The notes beneath the pieces were generated by a model that did not search any database, had not been told where the DNA came from, and was given only the letters and a program-made list of their open reading frames with translations. From positions 1-6,938 of the forward strand of contig NZ_DATMFZ010000041.1 of the NCBI RefSeq assembly GCF_035556675.1: a stretch of 6,938 nt of DNA, given 5' to 3'. Each line of letters starts with the position of its first letter. The first letter of the stretch is position 1. Below, in pieces: positions 1 to 5,648 of this stretch. Both the position numbers and the translations under genes were made by a program. The DNA is from Geminicoccus sp035556675 (GTDB lineage Bacteria > Pseudomonadota > Alphaproteobacteria > Geminicoccales > Geminicoccaceae).

Positions 1-425
1 ACCACCGCGATCCGCTTGCCCGTTTCAGGTGCCCGGACGAAGGGCTGCTCGCCGGAAGCGAACAGGAAGTCGGTGGCATAGCGCTGCAGCGCGCCGATCA
101 TGACCGGCTCATGGTCCTGGTCCAGGCGCACGCAGGCGCCCTCGCACAGGATCTCGGTCGGACAGACCCGGGCACAGGTGCCGCCCAGGATGTTGGCGTC
201 CAGGATGGTGGTGGCGGCACCGCGGACATTGTCGGTCTGGATGCCGCGGATGAAGCGCGGGATGTCGATGCCGGTGGGGCAGGCCTCCACGCAGGGTGCG
301 TCGTAGCAGAACAGGCAGCGGGAGGCTTCCACCAGTGCCGTCTTGCGGGACAGAGGCGGCGTAAGGTCGGCGAAGGCCTCTGCATAGTCCGCTGGCGAAA
401 GCCGATGCCCGGCAATGTCGCTCAT
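1..425 (-). CDS. preT: NAD-dependent dihydropyrimidine dehydrogenase subunit PreT, N-terminal part (runs off left edge)
   Basis: PreT is the FAD/Fe-S subunit that passes electrons from NAD(P)H to PreA, which reduces uracil and thymine to the 5,6-dihydro forms in the cytoplasm (first step of reductive pyrimidine degradation). The 141 complete codons visible read from ATG at 425. They show the GltD-like N-terminal ferredoxin-type domain with two cysteine sets: C37-x2-C40-x4-C45-x3-C49 (CLFCYDAPCVEACPTGIDIP) and C84-x3-C88-x5-C94-x3-C98 (CARVCPTEILCEGAC). The frame leaves the window at GKRIAV, the expected beginning of the first nucleotide-binding Rossmann strand, so the FAD and NAD(P)H domains and any preA lie beyond base 1. 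A GGAGA Shine-Dalgarno (436-440 on the plus strand) sits 10 nt before the ATG. The gene diverges from a rutR-like regulator, which supports the pyrimidine assignment over other GltD-like small subunits (NfnB/GltD). Confidence 0.9.
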   Translation of the reverse strand, partial: MSDIAGHRLSPADYAEAFADLTPPLSRKTALVEASRCLFCYDAPCVEACPTGIDIPRFIRGIQTDNVRGAATTILDANILGGTCARVCPTEILCEGACVRLDQDHEPVMIGALQRYATDFLFASGEQPFVRAPETGKRIAV

Positions 426-485
426 GCTGATGTCGTCTCCGCCGGCGTGCTGATCTTGCGCCGGAATCGGGTTCCCATTAACGGC

Positions 486-513
486 ACGTTATTGGGTAGG
501 CCTCTGCCGTCAA
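486..513 (-). promoter_or_regulatory. Predicted sigma70-type promoter of preT
   Basis: Read on the minus strand, TTGACG (plus 508-513) is a five-of-six match to the -35 consensus. It is followed after 16 bases by TAACGT (plus 486-491) as the -10. The start of transcription would fall near 479, leaving a leader of roughly 50 nt before the preT ATG. The -35 box directly abuts the palindrome at 514. This is a by-eye motif call; the -10 is a modest match. Confidence 0.5.
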
Positions 514-540
514 GAATCATTCCAGCCTGGAATGATTCCA
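514..540. promoter_or_regulatory. Palindromic operator candidate between preT and rutR
   Basis: GAATCATTCCA (514-524) and TGGAATGATTC (528-538) are perfect inverted copies with 11-bp arms separated by GCC. A second perfect palindrome, TGGAAT-G-ATTCCA (528-540), overlaps it, so the half-site ATTCCA/TGGAAT occurs three times in 22 bp. The element touches the predicted preT -35 box and ends 38 bp before the rutR start. RutR and other TetR dimers bind such inverted repeats in divergent promoters, so RutR autoregulation and preT control are the natural reading. This is inferred from position and symmetry. Confidence 0.7.
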
Positions 541-578
541 TTCGGGCCGCGTGCGACAACAACCGAAGGAACCAATGC

Positions 579-1208
579 ATGGCCGGCCAGATCCGCCGCA
601 GGAACCGCGCGCGCATCCTCGCCGCCGCCGAGCAGGTATTCGCCGAGCTAGGGCTGGAGGGCGCCACCACCCAGGCGATCGCCGACCTGGCGGGCATGCC
701 CAAGTCGAACATCCTCTATTATTTCGGGACCAAGGAACAGATCTACGTGGCCCTCCTCCAGGAGGTGGTGCGGTTCTGGCACGAGAGCTTCAGCGGCTTC
801 GGCCCGGAGGACGACCCGGCCCTGGCGCTGGAAACCTATGTGATCGAGAAGGTCCGGATGAGCTTCAGCCGGCCGGCGGCATCCCGGCTGTTCGCCCGCG
901 AGATGCTGAGCGGCGGCCACCGGCTGCGCAACTATCTGGAAGGCGAGCTGCGCCAGTGGGTCGACGAGCGCAGCCAAGTGATCCGCGAGTGGATCGCCCA
1001 GGGACGGATGGCGCCCGTCGACCCGCACCAGCTCCTGTTCACGATCTGGGCCGCCACCCAGACCTATGCCGACTTCGCGCCGCAGGTGGCGGCCGTGCGG
1101 GGCGGCCCGCCCGATCCGGCTGCCCAGGAAGCGCTCGCCCGCTCGCTGGTCGACTTCATCCTGCGCGCCTGCATCCCGCCCGCGCAGCCTGCCACGCCAC
1201 CCAGCTAG
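579..1208 (+). CDS. rutR: RutR-like TetR/AcrR family transcriptional regulator of pyrimidine catabolism
   Basis: This is a 209-residue one-component DNA-binding regulator. In E. coli, RutR senses uracil and thymine and controls pyrimidine degradation genes. The N-terminal TetR helix-turn-helix is at about residues 12-50, with the recognition region TTQAIADLAGMPKSNILYYF (30-49). The C-terminal ligand/dimer domain (about 70-200) carries stretches I recognise from RutR/YcdC proteins: ASRLFAREML (101-110), APVDPHQLLFTIWAATQ (145-161) and TYADFAPQV (162-170). Length is close to the 212 residues of E. coli RutR. The frame is open upstream to 111, but ATG 579 is chosen because AAGGAA (566-571) lies 7 nt before it and the TetR fold begins there. 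The ATG at 575 is out of frame. The gene is transcribed away from preT and probably controls it through the palindrome at 514-540. The 3' end converges on a membrane protein gene. Confidence 0.9.
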   Translation: MAGQIRRRNRARILAAAEQVFAELGLEGATTQAIADLAGMPKSNILYYFGTKEQIYVALLQEVVRFWHESFSGFGPEDDPALALETYVIEKVRMSFSRPAASRLFAREMLSGGHRLRNYLEGELRQWVDERSQVIREWIAQGRMAPVDPHQLLFTIWAATQTYADFAPQVAAVRGGPPDPAAQEALARSLVDFILRACIPPAQPATPPS

Positions 1209-1225
1209 CCGGCCGGGACCCGGCT
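1207..1225. terminator. Possible GC hairpin between convergent genes
   Basis: AGCCGG (1207-1212) and CCGGCT (1220-1225) form a 6-bp stem with a 7-nt loop. It overlaps the rutR stop codon and lies just beyond the stop of the opposing gene at 1228. No T-run follows on either strand, so it is not a canonical intrinsic terminator. In a 19-bp convergent gap it could still slow polymerase in both directions. It may also be no more than GC-rich sequence. Confidence 0.3.
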
Positions 1226-1227
1226 CC

Positions 1228-1992
1228 TCACGCCGCGGAAGCCGCCGCCCGGCGGGCAGCACCCCGCCAGATCTCGCGCAGCCGATGCCAGGTCAGCGCG
1301 GCGAAGGTCGAGCTCAGCACCACCTGGACCGCCACCCCCACCGATTCCAGCACCTGGCCGAAATGGGTGTAGCCGGTGGCGGTCTCGACCGCCTCGGGCC
1401 CGGCGAACCAGCCGAGCGGGATGCCGATCAGCAGGGCCAGCAGCAGGCCCAGACCGGTGCCGACCGCCACGGACAGGATCACCAGCACCAGGGCCGGCCA
1501 GCGGTTGCCGCGGGTGAGCTGGCTGCTGCGCCGCACCGCCGATAGCGGCGGCAGGTCCTCGACGATCGCGGCCGGCACCGCGACGATCCACAAGGTGGCC
1601 AGCCACAGGCCCGGCACCACGAACAGGACCATGCCGATCACGACGCCGAACGAGACGAGCATGCTGGCGCCGAACACACGCAGCGCCGCGTGGCCGGCGG
1701 CCCGGTAGGCCTCGGCCACGCCCAGTTCCCTTCCGTCCGCCTGGGCCAGCACCACGCGGGTGACGGCCACGGCCGCCAGGGCCGAGCCGCCCGCCTGGAT
1801 CGCAACCCCCAGGATATTGGCGAGGTCGGGCGAGCTGATCAGCCGTGCCACCAGCATGTCCAGGCCCGTGGCGATGAACACGGCGATCCCCGCCAGGCCG
1901 AACAGTTGCAGCGGCCGGGTCAGCACGATCTGCAGGCCGTCGCGGATGATCCTGAACGGATGCAGGCGGTCAGGGGCTTTCGCCGTTGCCAT
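1228..1992 (-). CDS. Polytopic membrane protein, second of a tandem paralogous pair (GPDPase-membrane-domain-like)
   Basis: This 254-residue inner membrane protein has about six hydrophobic segments, near residues 28-48, 60-83, 104-126, 125-145, 165-192 and 215-235. The central motif VVPGLWLATLWIVAVPAAIV (125-144), followed by a short polar loop and RSSQLTRGNRW, resembles families built around the membrane domain of glycerophosphoryl diester phosphodiesterases. No catalytic domain is attached and the function is unknown. The upstream gene product has the same motif at almost the same residue position, so the two are paralogs. ATG 1992 shares its A with the upstream TGA stop (TGATG), and a strong GGGAGG sequence ends about 7 nt before it, so the start is secure and translation is probably coupled. 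The two proteins may form a heteromeric complex; this is inference. Confidence 0.8.
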   Translation of the reverse strand: MATAKAPDRLHPFRIIRDGLQIVLTRPLQLFGLAGIAVFIATGLDMLVARLISSPDLANILGVAIQAGGSALAAVAVTRVVLAQADGRELGVAEAYRAAGHAALRVFGASMLVSFGVVIGMVLFVVPGLWLATLWIVAVPAAIVEDLPPLSAVRRSSQLTRGNRWPALVLVILSVAVGTGLGLLLALLIGIPLGWFAGPEAVETATGYTHFGQVLESVGVAVQVVLSSTFAALTWHRLREIWRGAARRAAASAA

Positions 1993-2825
1993 CAGTCCAC
2001 CTCCCGCACGCGCGACCCGCCGGGATCCAAAGGGGATCGCCCGGGGCCGGTCAAGCCATGGGCTGCGCTCGGCCGGGGCAGGCGGTGCAGGTGCAGCCAG
2101 GTCACGGTGACCAGCACCATGGACAGGAGCGCGAAGCTGGTGAGCAGCAGGACCCGGAGCGCGTAGCCGGGCAGGCCCCTCAGCCCGTCCAGCTGCGCCT
2201 CGGGCAGGCCCAGCAGCCCGCTGCCATGGAAGAAGGTGACCGACAGGGTCAGCCCGCGGGCAGTCCACAGATCGGCCAGCGCGTCGACCAGCCACAACAG
2301 GCCGAGCAGGCCCAGATGCAGCGCCAGCACGTGCCAGCGCTGGCCCAGGGTCAGCCAGTAGCTGCGTTCGGCGGCCGCGACCGGGCCGAGTCTGCCCATC
2401 ACGGCCGCCGGCACGGCCACGAACCAGACGGTCATGACCCAGATTCCGGGCAGGACCAGGAGGAACGTGGCGGGAATCGCGACCAGCAGGGTGAGGCCGA
2501 TGGCGCCCAGCGCGCGCAGCGTCCTGACCGATCGCCGCTCCGGCCGGATGCCGGGCATCAGGATGCGCTGCCCCTGGCTGGCTACCACCCGGCCGACGAG
2601 CTCGGCTGCGGCGAACCCGGCCATGACGAAGGAGGCCACGGCATGCAGCGCCATGGCGACCCACGACCCCGCCAGGGCCACCCCCAGCACCGGCACGCTG
2701 ACCCCCAGCATCGTGCTGACGGCGATCAGGCCGAGCAGGATCCAGCGATGGCGGACCAGCGCCCTGCCCGTGTCGCGCAGGACCCTCCTCAGGTCCAGCC
2801 GGGGGCTCGGCCTGTATCCCGCCAT
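1992..2825 (-). CDS. Polytopic membrane protein, first of a tandem paralogous pair
   Basis: This 277-residue protein has a basic N-terminus (RRVLRDTGRALVRHRW) followed by hydrophobic segments near residues 28-52, 54-75, 104-126, 125-144, 164-185 and 222-246. The motif VLPGIWVMTVWFVAVPAAVM (124-143) and the following AERSYWLTLGQRW mirror the same positions of the downstream paralog. A hydrophilic Arg/Pro/Gly-rich tail of about 30 residues follows the last membrane segment. I recognise the general integral-membrane family but cannot assign a substrate or activity. The gene starts 27 bp after the SDR stop, on the same strand. It has only a weak Shine-Dalgarno before ATG 2825, which suits translation as a later cistron of an operon. 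The start is the first ATG in frame; no better candidate is visible. Confidence 0.78.
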   Translation of the reverse strand: MAGYRPSPRLDLRRVLRDTGRALVRHRWILLGLIAVSTMLGVSVPVLGVALAGSWVAMALHAVASFVMAGFAAAELVGRVVASQGQRILMPGIRPERRSVRTLRALGAIGLTLLVAIPATFLLVLPGIWVMTVWFVAVPAAVMGRLGPVAAAERSYWLTLGQRWHVLALHLGLLGLLWLVDALADLWTARGLTLSVTFFHGSGLLGLPEAQLDGLRGLPGYALRVLLLTSFALLSMVLVTVTWLHLHRLPRPSAAHGLTGPGRSPLDPGGSRVREVD

Positions 2826-2852
2826 CCGCTCATCCGGCCCGGCACCGACGGC

Positions 2853-3614
2853 TCAGTACTGCACGCCCTTGGTCAGCGCGCCGTCGATCACGAGGTTGGT
2901 GCCGGTGGTGAAGCTGGAGGCCGGGCTGGCGAGGAACACCACGCCCTTGGCGACCTCCTCGGGCGTCGCCATCCGCCCGGTCGGGTTCAGGTCCAGCGCC
3001 TGCTTGAACAATCCGGGATTGTTGTTCTCGATCCAGTGCCAGACGCCACCCTCGAAATAGGTATTGCCCGGCGACACGCTGTTCACCCGGATCATCTTGG
3101 GCGCCAGCTTGTAGGCCAGGCCATGGGCATAGTGGATCAGCGCCGCCTTGAACGCGCCATAGGCCGGCCCGGTGAAGTCGATCTCCCGGCCGGACACCGA
3201 GCTGATCAGCACGATCGAGGGATGCTTGGACTTTTCCAGATAGGGCATGGCCGCGTTGACGGTGTTCACGCTGTGCAGCATGTCCACCTCGAACTGCTTG
3301 CGCCAGGACGCCTCGTCGTCGGTCACCGCCAGCGCGGAGACGTTGGCGACCACGATGTCGATGCCGCCCAGCGTGCTGGCGGAGGCATGGATCCAGCCTT
3401 CCAGCGCCGCCTTGTCGGCGACGTCCAGCGCCTGGCCGAACCCGGACACGCCCTGCGCCGTGATGGCAGCCACCGTCTCGTCGACTTCCTGGCCGTTGCG
3501 CGCGCAGATGGAGACATGCGCGCCCTCCGCCGCGAACGCATCGGCACAGCGCCGGCCGATGCCCTTGCTGCCCCCGGTGACGATCGCCTTGAGACCCTTC
3601 AGGCCGAGATCCAT
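2853..3614 (-). CDS. SDR family NAD(P)-dependent oxidoreductase
   Basis: This 253-residue classical short-chain dehydrogenase/reductase is predicted to interconvert an alcohol and a carbonyl on an unidentified small substrate in the cytoplasm. The Rossmann fold opens with the cofactor motif TGGSKGIG (13-20). D64 in ALDVAD is the usual adenine-contacting Asp, and VVANVSAL (88-95) stands where NNAG is usual. The catalytic residues are S139 (ISSVSG), Y152 and K156 (YGAFK). The usual catalytic-tetrad Asn at the start of helix 4 appears to be Asp, D111 (QFEVDMLHS). PG at 182-183 and the C-terminal LVIDGALTKGVQY are typical of the family. GGGGGAAAG ends 5 nt before ATG 3614, which fixes the start. 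It is the first gene of a probable three-gene operon with the two membrane proteins. R38-N40 after strand 2 (CARN) suggests NADP(H), but this is uncertain. Confidence 0.9.
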   Translation of the reverse strand: MDLGLKGLKAIVTGGSKGIGRRCADAFAAEGAHVSICARNGQEVDETVAAITAQGVSGFGQALDVADKAALEGWIHASASTLGGIDIVVANVSALAVTDDEASWRKQFEVDMLHSVNTVNAAMPYLEKSKHPSIVLISSVSGREIDFTGPAYGAFKAALIHYAHGLAYKLAPKMIRVNSVSPGNTYFEGGVWHWIENNNPGLFKQALDLNPTGRMATPEEVAKGVVFLASPASSFTTGTNLVIDGALTKGVQY

Positions 3615-3634
3615 TGCGTCTTTCCCCCTGTTCT

Positions 3635-3651
3635 ACATCTCGTCGAGATGT
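3635..3651. promoter_or_regulatory. 17-bp palindrome upstream of the SDR gene, operator candidate
   Basis: ACATCTCG (3635-3642) and CGAGATGT (3644-3651) are perfect inverted copies around a single T. The palindrome begins 20 bp before the SDR start codon and lies in the 81-bp gap after the RTX stop. On the minus strand a weak TTGATC (-35-like) stands upstream, so the palindrome would cover or adjoin the -10/start region, a common place for a repressor. It could instead be a hairpin in the leader RNA. No cognate regulator is adjacent. Confidence 0.55.
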
Positions 3652-3695
3652 CTGCGGAAAGGGCAGGCGGATCAAGCGGCCTGAAGCGGTCCTCG

Positions 3696-5171
3696 TTAGC
3701 GCAGGCTGCCGATCGCCAGGGCCGGGCCGTCGCCGAACTGGACCAGCTCGACCCCGGTCAGCGTGTCGCGCCCGTCCGGGCCGACGACCTGCCACAGGCC
3801 GCCGTTCAGCTGGTCCACCGTGTAGCTGGAACGAGCGCCGCTGAACTGGGCGAGATCGCGGCCGGCCCCGCCTTCCAGCCGGTCGTCGCCGGCCCCGCCC
3901 ACCAGCACGTCGTCACCTGGACCGCCGGCCAGGAGATCGCTGCCGGCCCCGCCGTTCAGCAGGTCGTCGCCATAGGCGCCGCGCAGCACGTCCTGGCCGT
4001 CGCCGCCGAACAGCTCGTCGTCGCCGGCCCCGCCCAGCAGCTCGTCATTGCCGGCCCCGCCTTCCAGCCGGTCGTCGCCCGAGCCGCCATCCAGGGAGTC
4101 GTTGCCGGCCCCGCCCTGGACCAGATCGTCGCCGAGTCCGCCGGCGAGCTTCAGGTCGTCGCCGTCCCCGCCGCGGATCACGTCGTCGCCCAGGCTGCCG
4201 AACACGTAGTCCGCACCGGCCCCGCCATCGAGAAAGTCGTTGCCGGCCCCGCCCAGCACCAGGTCGTTGCCGTCGCCGCCGTCCAGGATGTCGGCGCCGA
4301 GGCCGCCATCGACCCGGTCGTTGCCGGCATCGCCCCGGATCCAGTCGTTCCCCTCGCTGCCGGCCAGCTGGTCGTTGCCGGCCCCGCCACGGATCACGTC
4401 GTCGCCGCCCTTGCCGAACACCAGGTCGGCGAACGGCGAGCCCAGGAACCGGTCGTCCTTGTCGGTGAGCCCGCCGATGAAGGCCTTGTCGGGCGCACCC
4501 GCCTGCGGCGTGGCGTTGACGAAGTCACTGCCGTTCCAGCGATAGGCGCCGTCGTCCAGGTAGAGATGATCGACCGCCGTGCCGCTGGCGAACTGGTCGC
4601 CCAGCAGGACCTGGGCGGTGCCGCCGCCGGCACGGGCGAAGTCGATGCGCAGGGACTGGCCGTCCCGGCCGATGGTCAGGTCGGCCATGCGCAGCCCGTC
4701 CAGCACCAGCCGGTCGGTGCCGCCCTCGTCGAACAGCACCGCACTGTCGATCGTCCGGGTCAGGCGATAGACGTCGTTGCCGGCCCCGCCGGACAGGCCG
4801 TCCGTGCCGGCGGTCGAGATCAGCAGGTCGGCCCCGGCCCCGCCCATCAGCACGTCGTTGCCGGCCCCGCCATCCAGATGGTCGTCGCCGGCCCCGCCGC
4901 GGATCAGGTCGGCGCCGCTCGTGCCGAGCAGGCGATCAGCCTCGCCGCTGCCGGTAAGCCGCAGCCGCTCCTCGCCGGAGAAGGTCTCGCGCGTCGGAAC
5001 CTCGGTGCCGTTGGCCAGGTAGACCCGCGGTGCGGTGCCGCCATTGCTGCGGATCGTCTGGCCGTTCGTGCCGTAATGGACCAGAAAGGCCGGCTCGGCC
5101 GTGCCGCCCGGGCCGGTGGCCACGGTCAGCCGCACGCTGTCAGCGGCGACGCCGCTCGGAAGGGTGACCAA
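3696..5171 (-). CDS. RTX hemolysin-type calcium-binding repeat protein, TTG start, possibly 5'-truncated
   Basis: This 491-residue acidic protein is built on GGxGxDxLx nonapeptides that bind calcium in a parallel beta-roll. Such proteins are exported by type I secretion through a C-terminal signal. In order: residues 1-65 resemble the end of an internal beta module (LPSGVAADSVRLT ... YLANGTEV); a short RTX block covers about 79-133; an HCBP-related-like module covers about 140-218 (DEGGTDRLVLDGL, DHLYLDDGAYRWNGSDF); and a long RTX array of about 22 repeats covers 240-438. The C-terminal cap (FSGARSSYTVDQLNGG ... DTLTGVELVQFGDG) is widespread in secreted RTX proteins, so the 3' end looks intact. 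TTG 5171 is the first possible codon, because a stop (TGA) directly precedes it. GGAG lies 7 nt upstream. The interior-looking N-terminus and lack of an enzymatic domain suggest a remnant of a larger gene. No T1SS genes are in the window. Confidence 0.85.
   Translation of the reverse strand: MVTLPSGVAADSVRLTVATGPGGTAEPAFLVHYGTNGQTIRSNGGTAPRVYLANGTEVPTRETFSGEERLRLTGSGEADRLLGTSGADLIRGGAGDDHLDGGAGNDVLMGGAGADLLISTAGTDGLSGGAGNDVYRLTRTIDSAVLFDEGGTDRLVLDGLRMADLTIGRDGQSLRIDFARAGGGTAQVLLGDQFASGTAVDHLYLDDGAYRWNGSDFVNATPQAGAPDKAFIGGLTDKDDRFLGSPFADLVFGKGGDDVIRGGAGNDQLAGSEGNDWIRGDAGNDRVDGGLGADILDGGDGNDLVLGGAGNDFLDGGAGADYVFGSLGDDVIRGGDGDDLKLAGGLGDDLVQGGAGNDSLDGGSGDDRLEGGAGNDELLGGAGDDELFGGDGQDVLRGAYGDDLLNGGAGSDLLAGGPGDDVLVGGAGDDRLEGGAGRDLAQFSGARSSYTVDQLNGGLWQVVGPDGRDTLTGVELVQFGDGPALAIGSLR
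3858..4454 (-). repeat. Long array of 27-bp RTX-encoding tandem repeats
   Basis: Residues 240-438 of the RTX protein are encoded by diverged 27-bp units (one nonapeptide each). On the plus strand they read as recurring GTCGTTGCCGGCCCCGCC-type blocks. Some units are nearly identical at DNA level: the unit pair around 3871 and the one around 4060 share about 30 bp. This implies recent duplication or conversion and makes the array prone to copy-number change and assembly error. Confidence 0.85.
4773..4937 (-). repeat. Short RTX-encoding repeat block
   Basis: This block encodes about six nonapeptides (residues 79-133, such as LIRGGAGDD and HLDGGAGND). It has the same 27-bp periodicity and GCCGGCCCCGCC core as the longer array, from which the beta module at about 140-235 separates it. 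Confidence 0.75.
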
Positions 5172-5188
5172 TCACCTGCTCCGCTGCT

Positions 5189-5202
5189 GTTTTCTGGAAA
5201 AC
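5189..5202. promoter_or_regulatory. GTTTTC-TG-GAAAAC palindrome upstream of the RTX gene
   Basis: This perfect 6-bp inverted repeat with a 2-nt spacer starts 17 bp upstream of the RTX TTG codon. It is conspicuously A/T-rich for this GC-rich DNA. It could be an operator for RTX transcription, or the relic of an element boundary. It does not match the alphaproteobacterial LexA box (GTTC-N7-GTTC). Confidence 0.4.
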
Positions 5203-5275
5203 TCGACCGATCGCGGCCCGGCTACCCCATGACAGGGGCGAGCGCAACGGTGGCGGCAGGGATGAGCAGCGTGTC

Positions 5276-5330
5276 TGATGGCCTCCGATCCATCATCGCA
5301 GGCGGATCGGCTGAGCGATGGCGATGATGG
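5276..5330. promoter_or_regulatory. Cluster of nested inverted repeats upstream of brnTA
   Basis: TGATGG occurs at 5276-5281 and 5325-5330, and its inverse CCATCA at 5290-5295. CCATCATCGC (5290-5299) pairs perfectly with GCGATGATGG (5321-5330). Inside this, CCGATCC (5285-5291) pairs with GGATCGG (5304-5310), so the foldings compete. The cluster ends 11 bp before the putative brnT -35. BrnA-type ribbon-helix-helix antitoxins autorepress through short repeated boxes, so this may be the BrnA operator. Alternatively it is the end of a mobile segment. Confidence 0.4.
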
Positions 5331-5338
5331 TGCCACAT
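5318..5338 (+). repeat. Left copy of imperfect direct repeat bracketing brnTA
   Basis: ATGGCGATG (5318-5326) and GCCACAT (5332-5338) are separated by the five bases ATGGT. The same two blocks lie end to end at 6037-6052, in the same orientation, on the other side of brnTA. This could be a footprint of insertion or of recombination, or chance in GC-rich DNA. Confidence 0.35.
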
Positions 5339-5341
5339 AGA

Positions 5342-5372
5342 TTGTGACGGCCACGGGTTTCGGTGCTACAAA
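5342..5372 (+). promoter_or_regulatory. Predicted brnT promoter with extended -10
   Basis: TTGTGA (5342-5347) serves as a -35. TGC preceding TACAAA (5367-5372) gives an extended -10 (TGnTAnnnT-like). The spacing of 19 bp is long but tolerable with an extended -10. Transcription would begin about 7 nt after the -10, at or next to the brnT ATG at 5379, implying a leaderless mRNA. There is no Shine-Dalgarno in CTACAAAAATTAT. Confidence 0.45.
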
Positions 5373-5378
5373 AATTAT

Positions 5379-5648
5379 ATGGCACCGCCCACCATCACCT
5401 ATGATCCGGCCAAGCGCGCCAAGACCCTGGCCGAGCGTGGTCTGGACTTTGTTGAGGCTGGTGAGGTGCTGGCGACGGCCACCTATCAGGTGGAGGATAC
5501 CCGGCGTGACTATGCCGAAACGCGCATGATCTGCTTTGGCTATCTGCGCGGCCGGCTGGTGATGATCGGCTATGTCCGGCGCGGCGAGACGGTGCACGTA
5601 TTCAGCATGAGGAAGGCCAATGCCCGTGAACAAGCCCGTTTTGGGTAG
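5379..5648 (+). CDS. brnT: BrnT family type II toxin
   Basis: BrnT is a RelE-fold ribonuclease toxin that blocks translation when freed from its antitoxin BrnA. This 89-residue protein matches the family in length and layout: the N-terminal ITYDPAKRAKTLAERGLDFVEA (6-27, compare the usual xxWDPxKaxxNlxKHGvsFeeA), a middle RRDYAETRMICFGYLRGRLVMIGYV, and the C-terminal HVFSMRKANAREQARF (73-88, compare iiSaRrAtrrEr). ATG 5379 gives the expected few residues before the conserved start. There is no ribosome binding site, and a predicted promoter points to a leaderless message. The stop lies inside brnA (29-nt overlap), typical of the toxin-first brnTA order and of coupled expression. Expression is probably autorepressed by the BrnT-BrnA complex. 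Confidence 0.9.
   Translation: MAPPTITYDPAKRAKTLAERGLDFVEAGEVLATATYQVEDTRRDYAETRMICFGYLRGRLVMIGYVRRGETVHVFSMRKANAREQARFG

Noticed and set aside
111..578. Upstream extension of the rutR frame to a start at 111
   Set aside because: It would overlap preT on the opposite strand and encode low-complexity antisense sequence. The TetR domain begins at ATG 579, which has a good Shine-Dalgarno (566-571).
1228..2664. 478-codon reading of the minus strand joining part of the first membrane protein region to the second
   Set aside because: The first half is an out-of-frame reading of the upstream paralog. The true start of the second protein is ATG 1992, with a strong ribosome binding site and TGATG overlap.
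2830..3795. 321-codon minus-strand frame over the SDR gene and the RTX 3' end
   Set aside because: It is out of frame with the SDR, whose Rossmann and catalytic motifs are all in the 2853-3614 frame, and it is Arg/Gly/Ala-rich shadow sequence.
3858..4937. Regular GC-rich repeats considered as a CRISPR array or minisatellite
   Set aside because: The 27-bp periodicity is in frame and encodes GGxGxDxLx nonapeptides; there are no unique spacers, so it is RTX coding sequence.
1986..5327. A 1113-codon open frame on the plus strand spanning 3.3 kb, with repeated VVAGPA-like segments
   Set aside because: It lies antisense to four well-supported minus-strand genes. The Gln/His/Arg/Pro/Gly/Ala-rich composition is the usual GC-rich shadow, and the VVAGPA repeats are simply the reverse complement of the RTX repeats.
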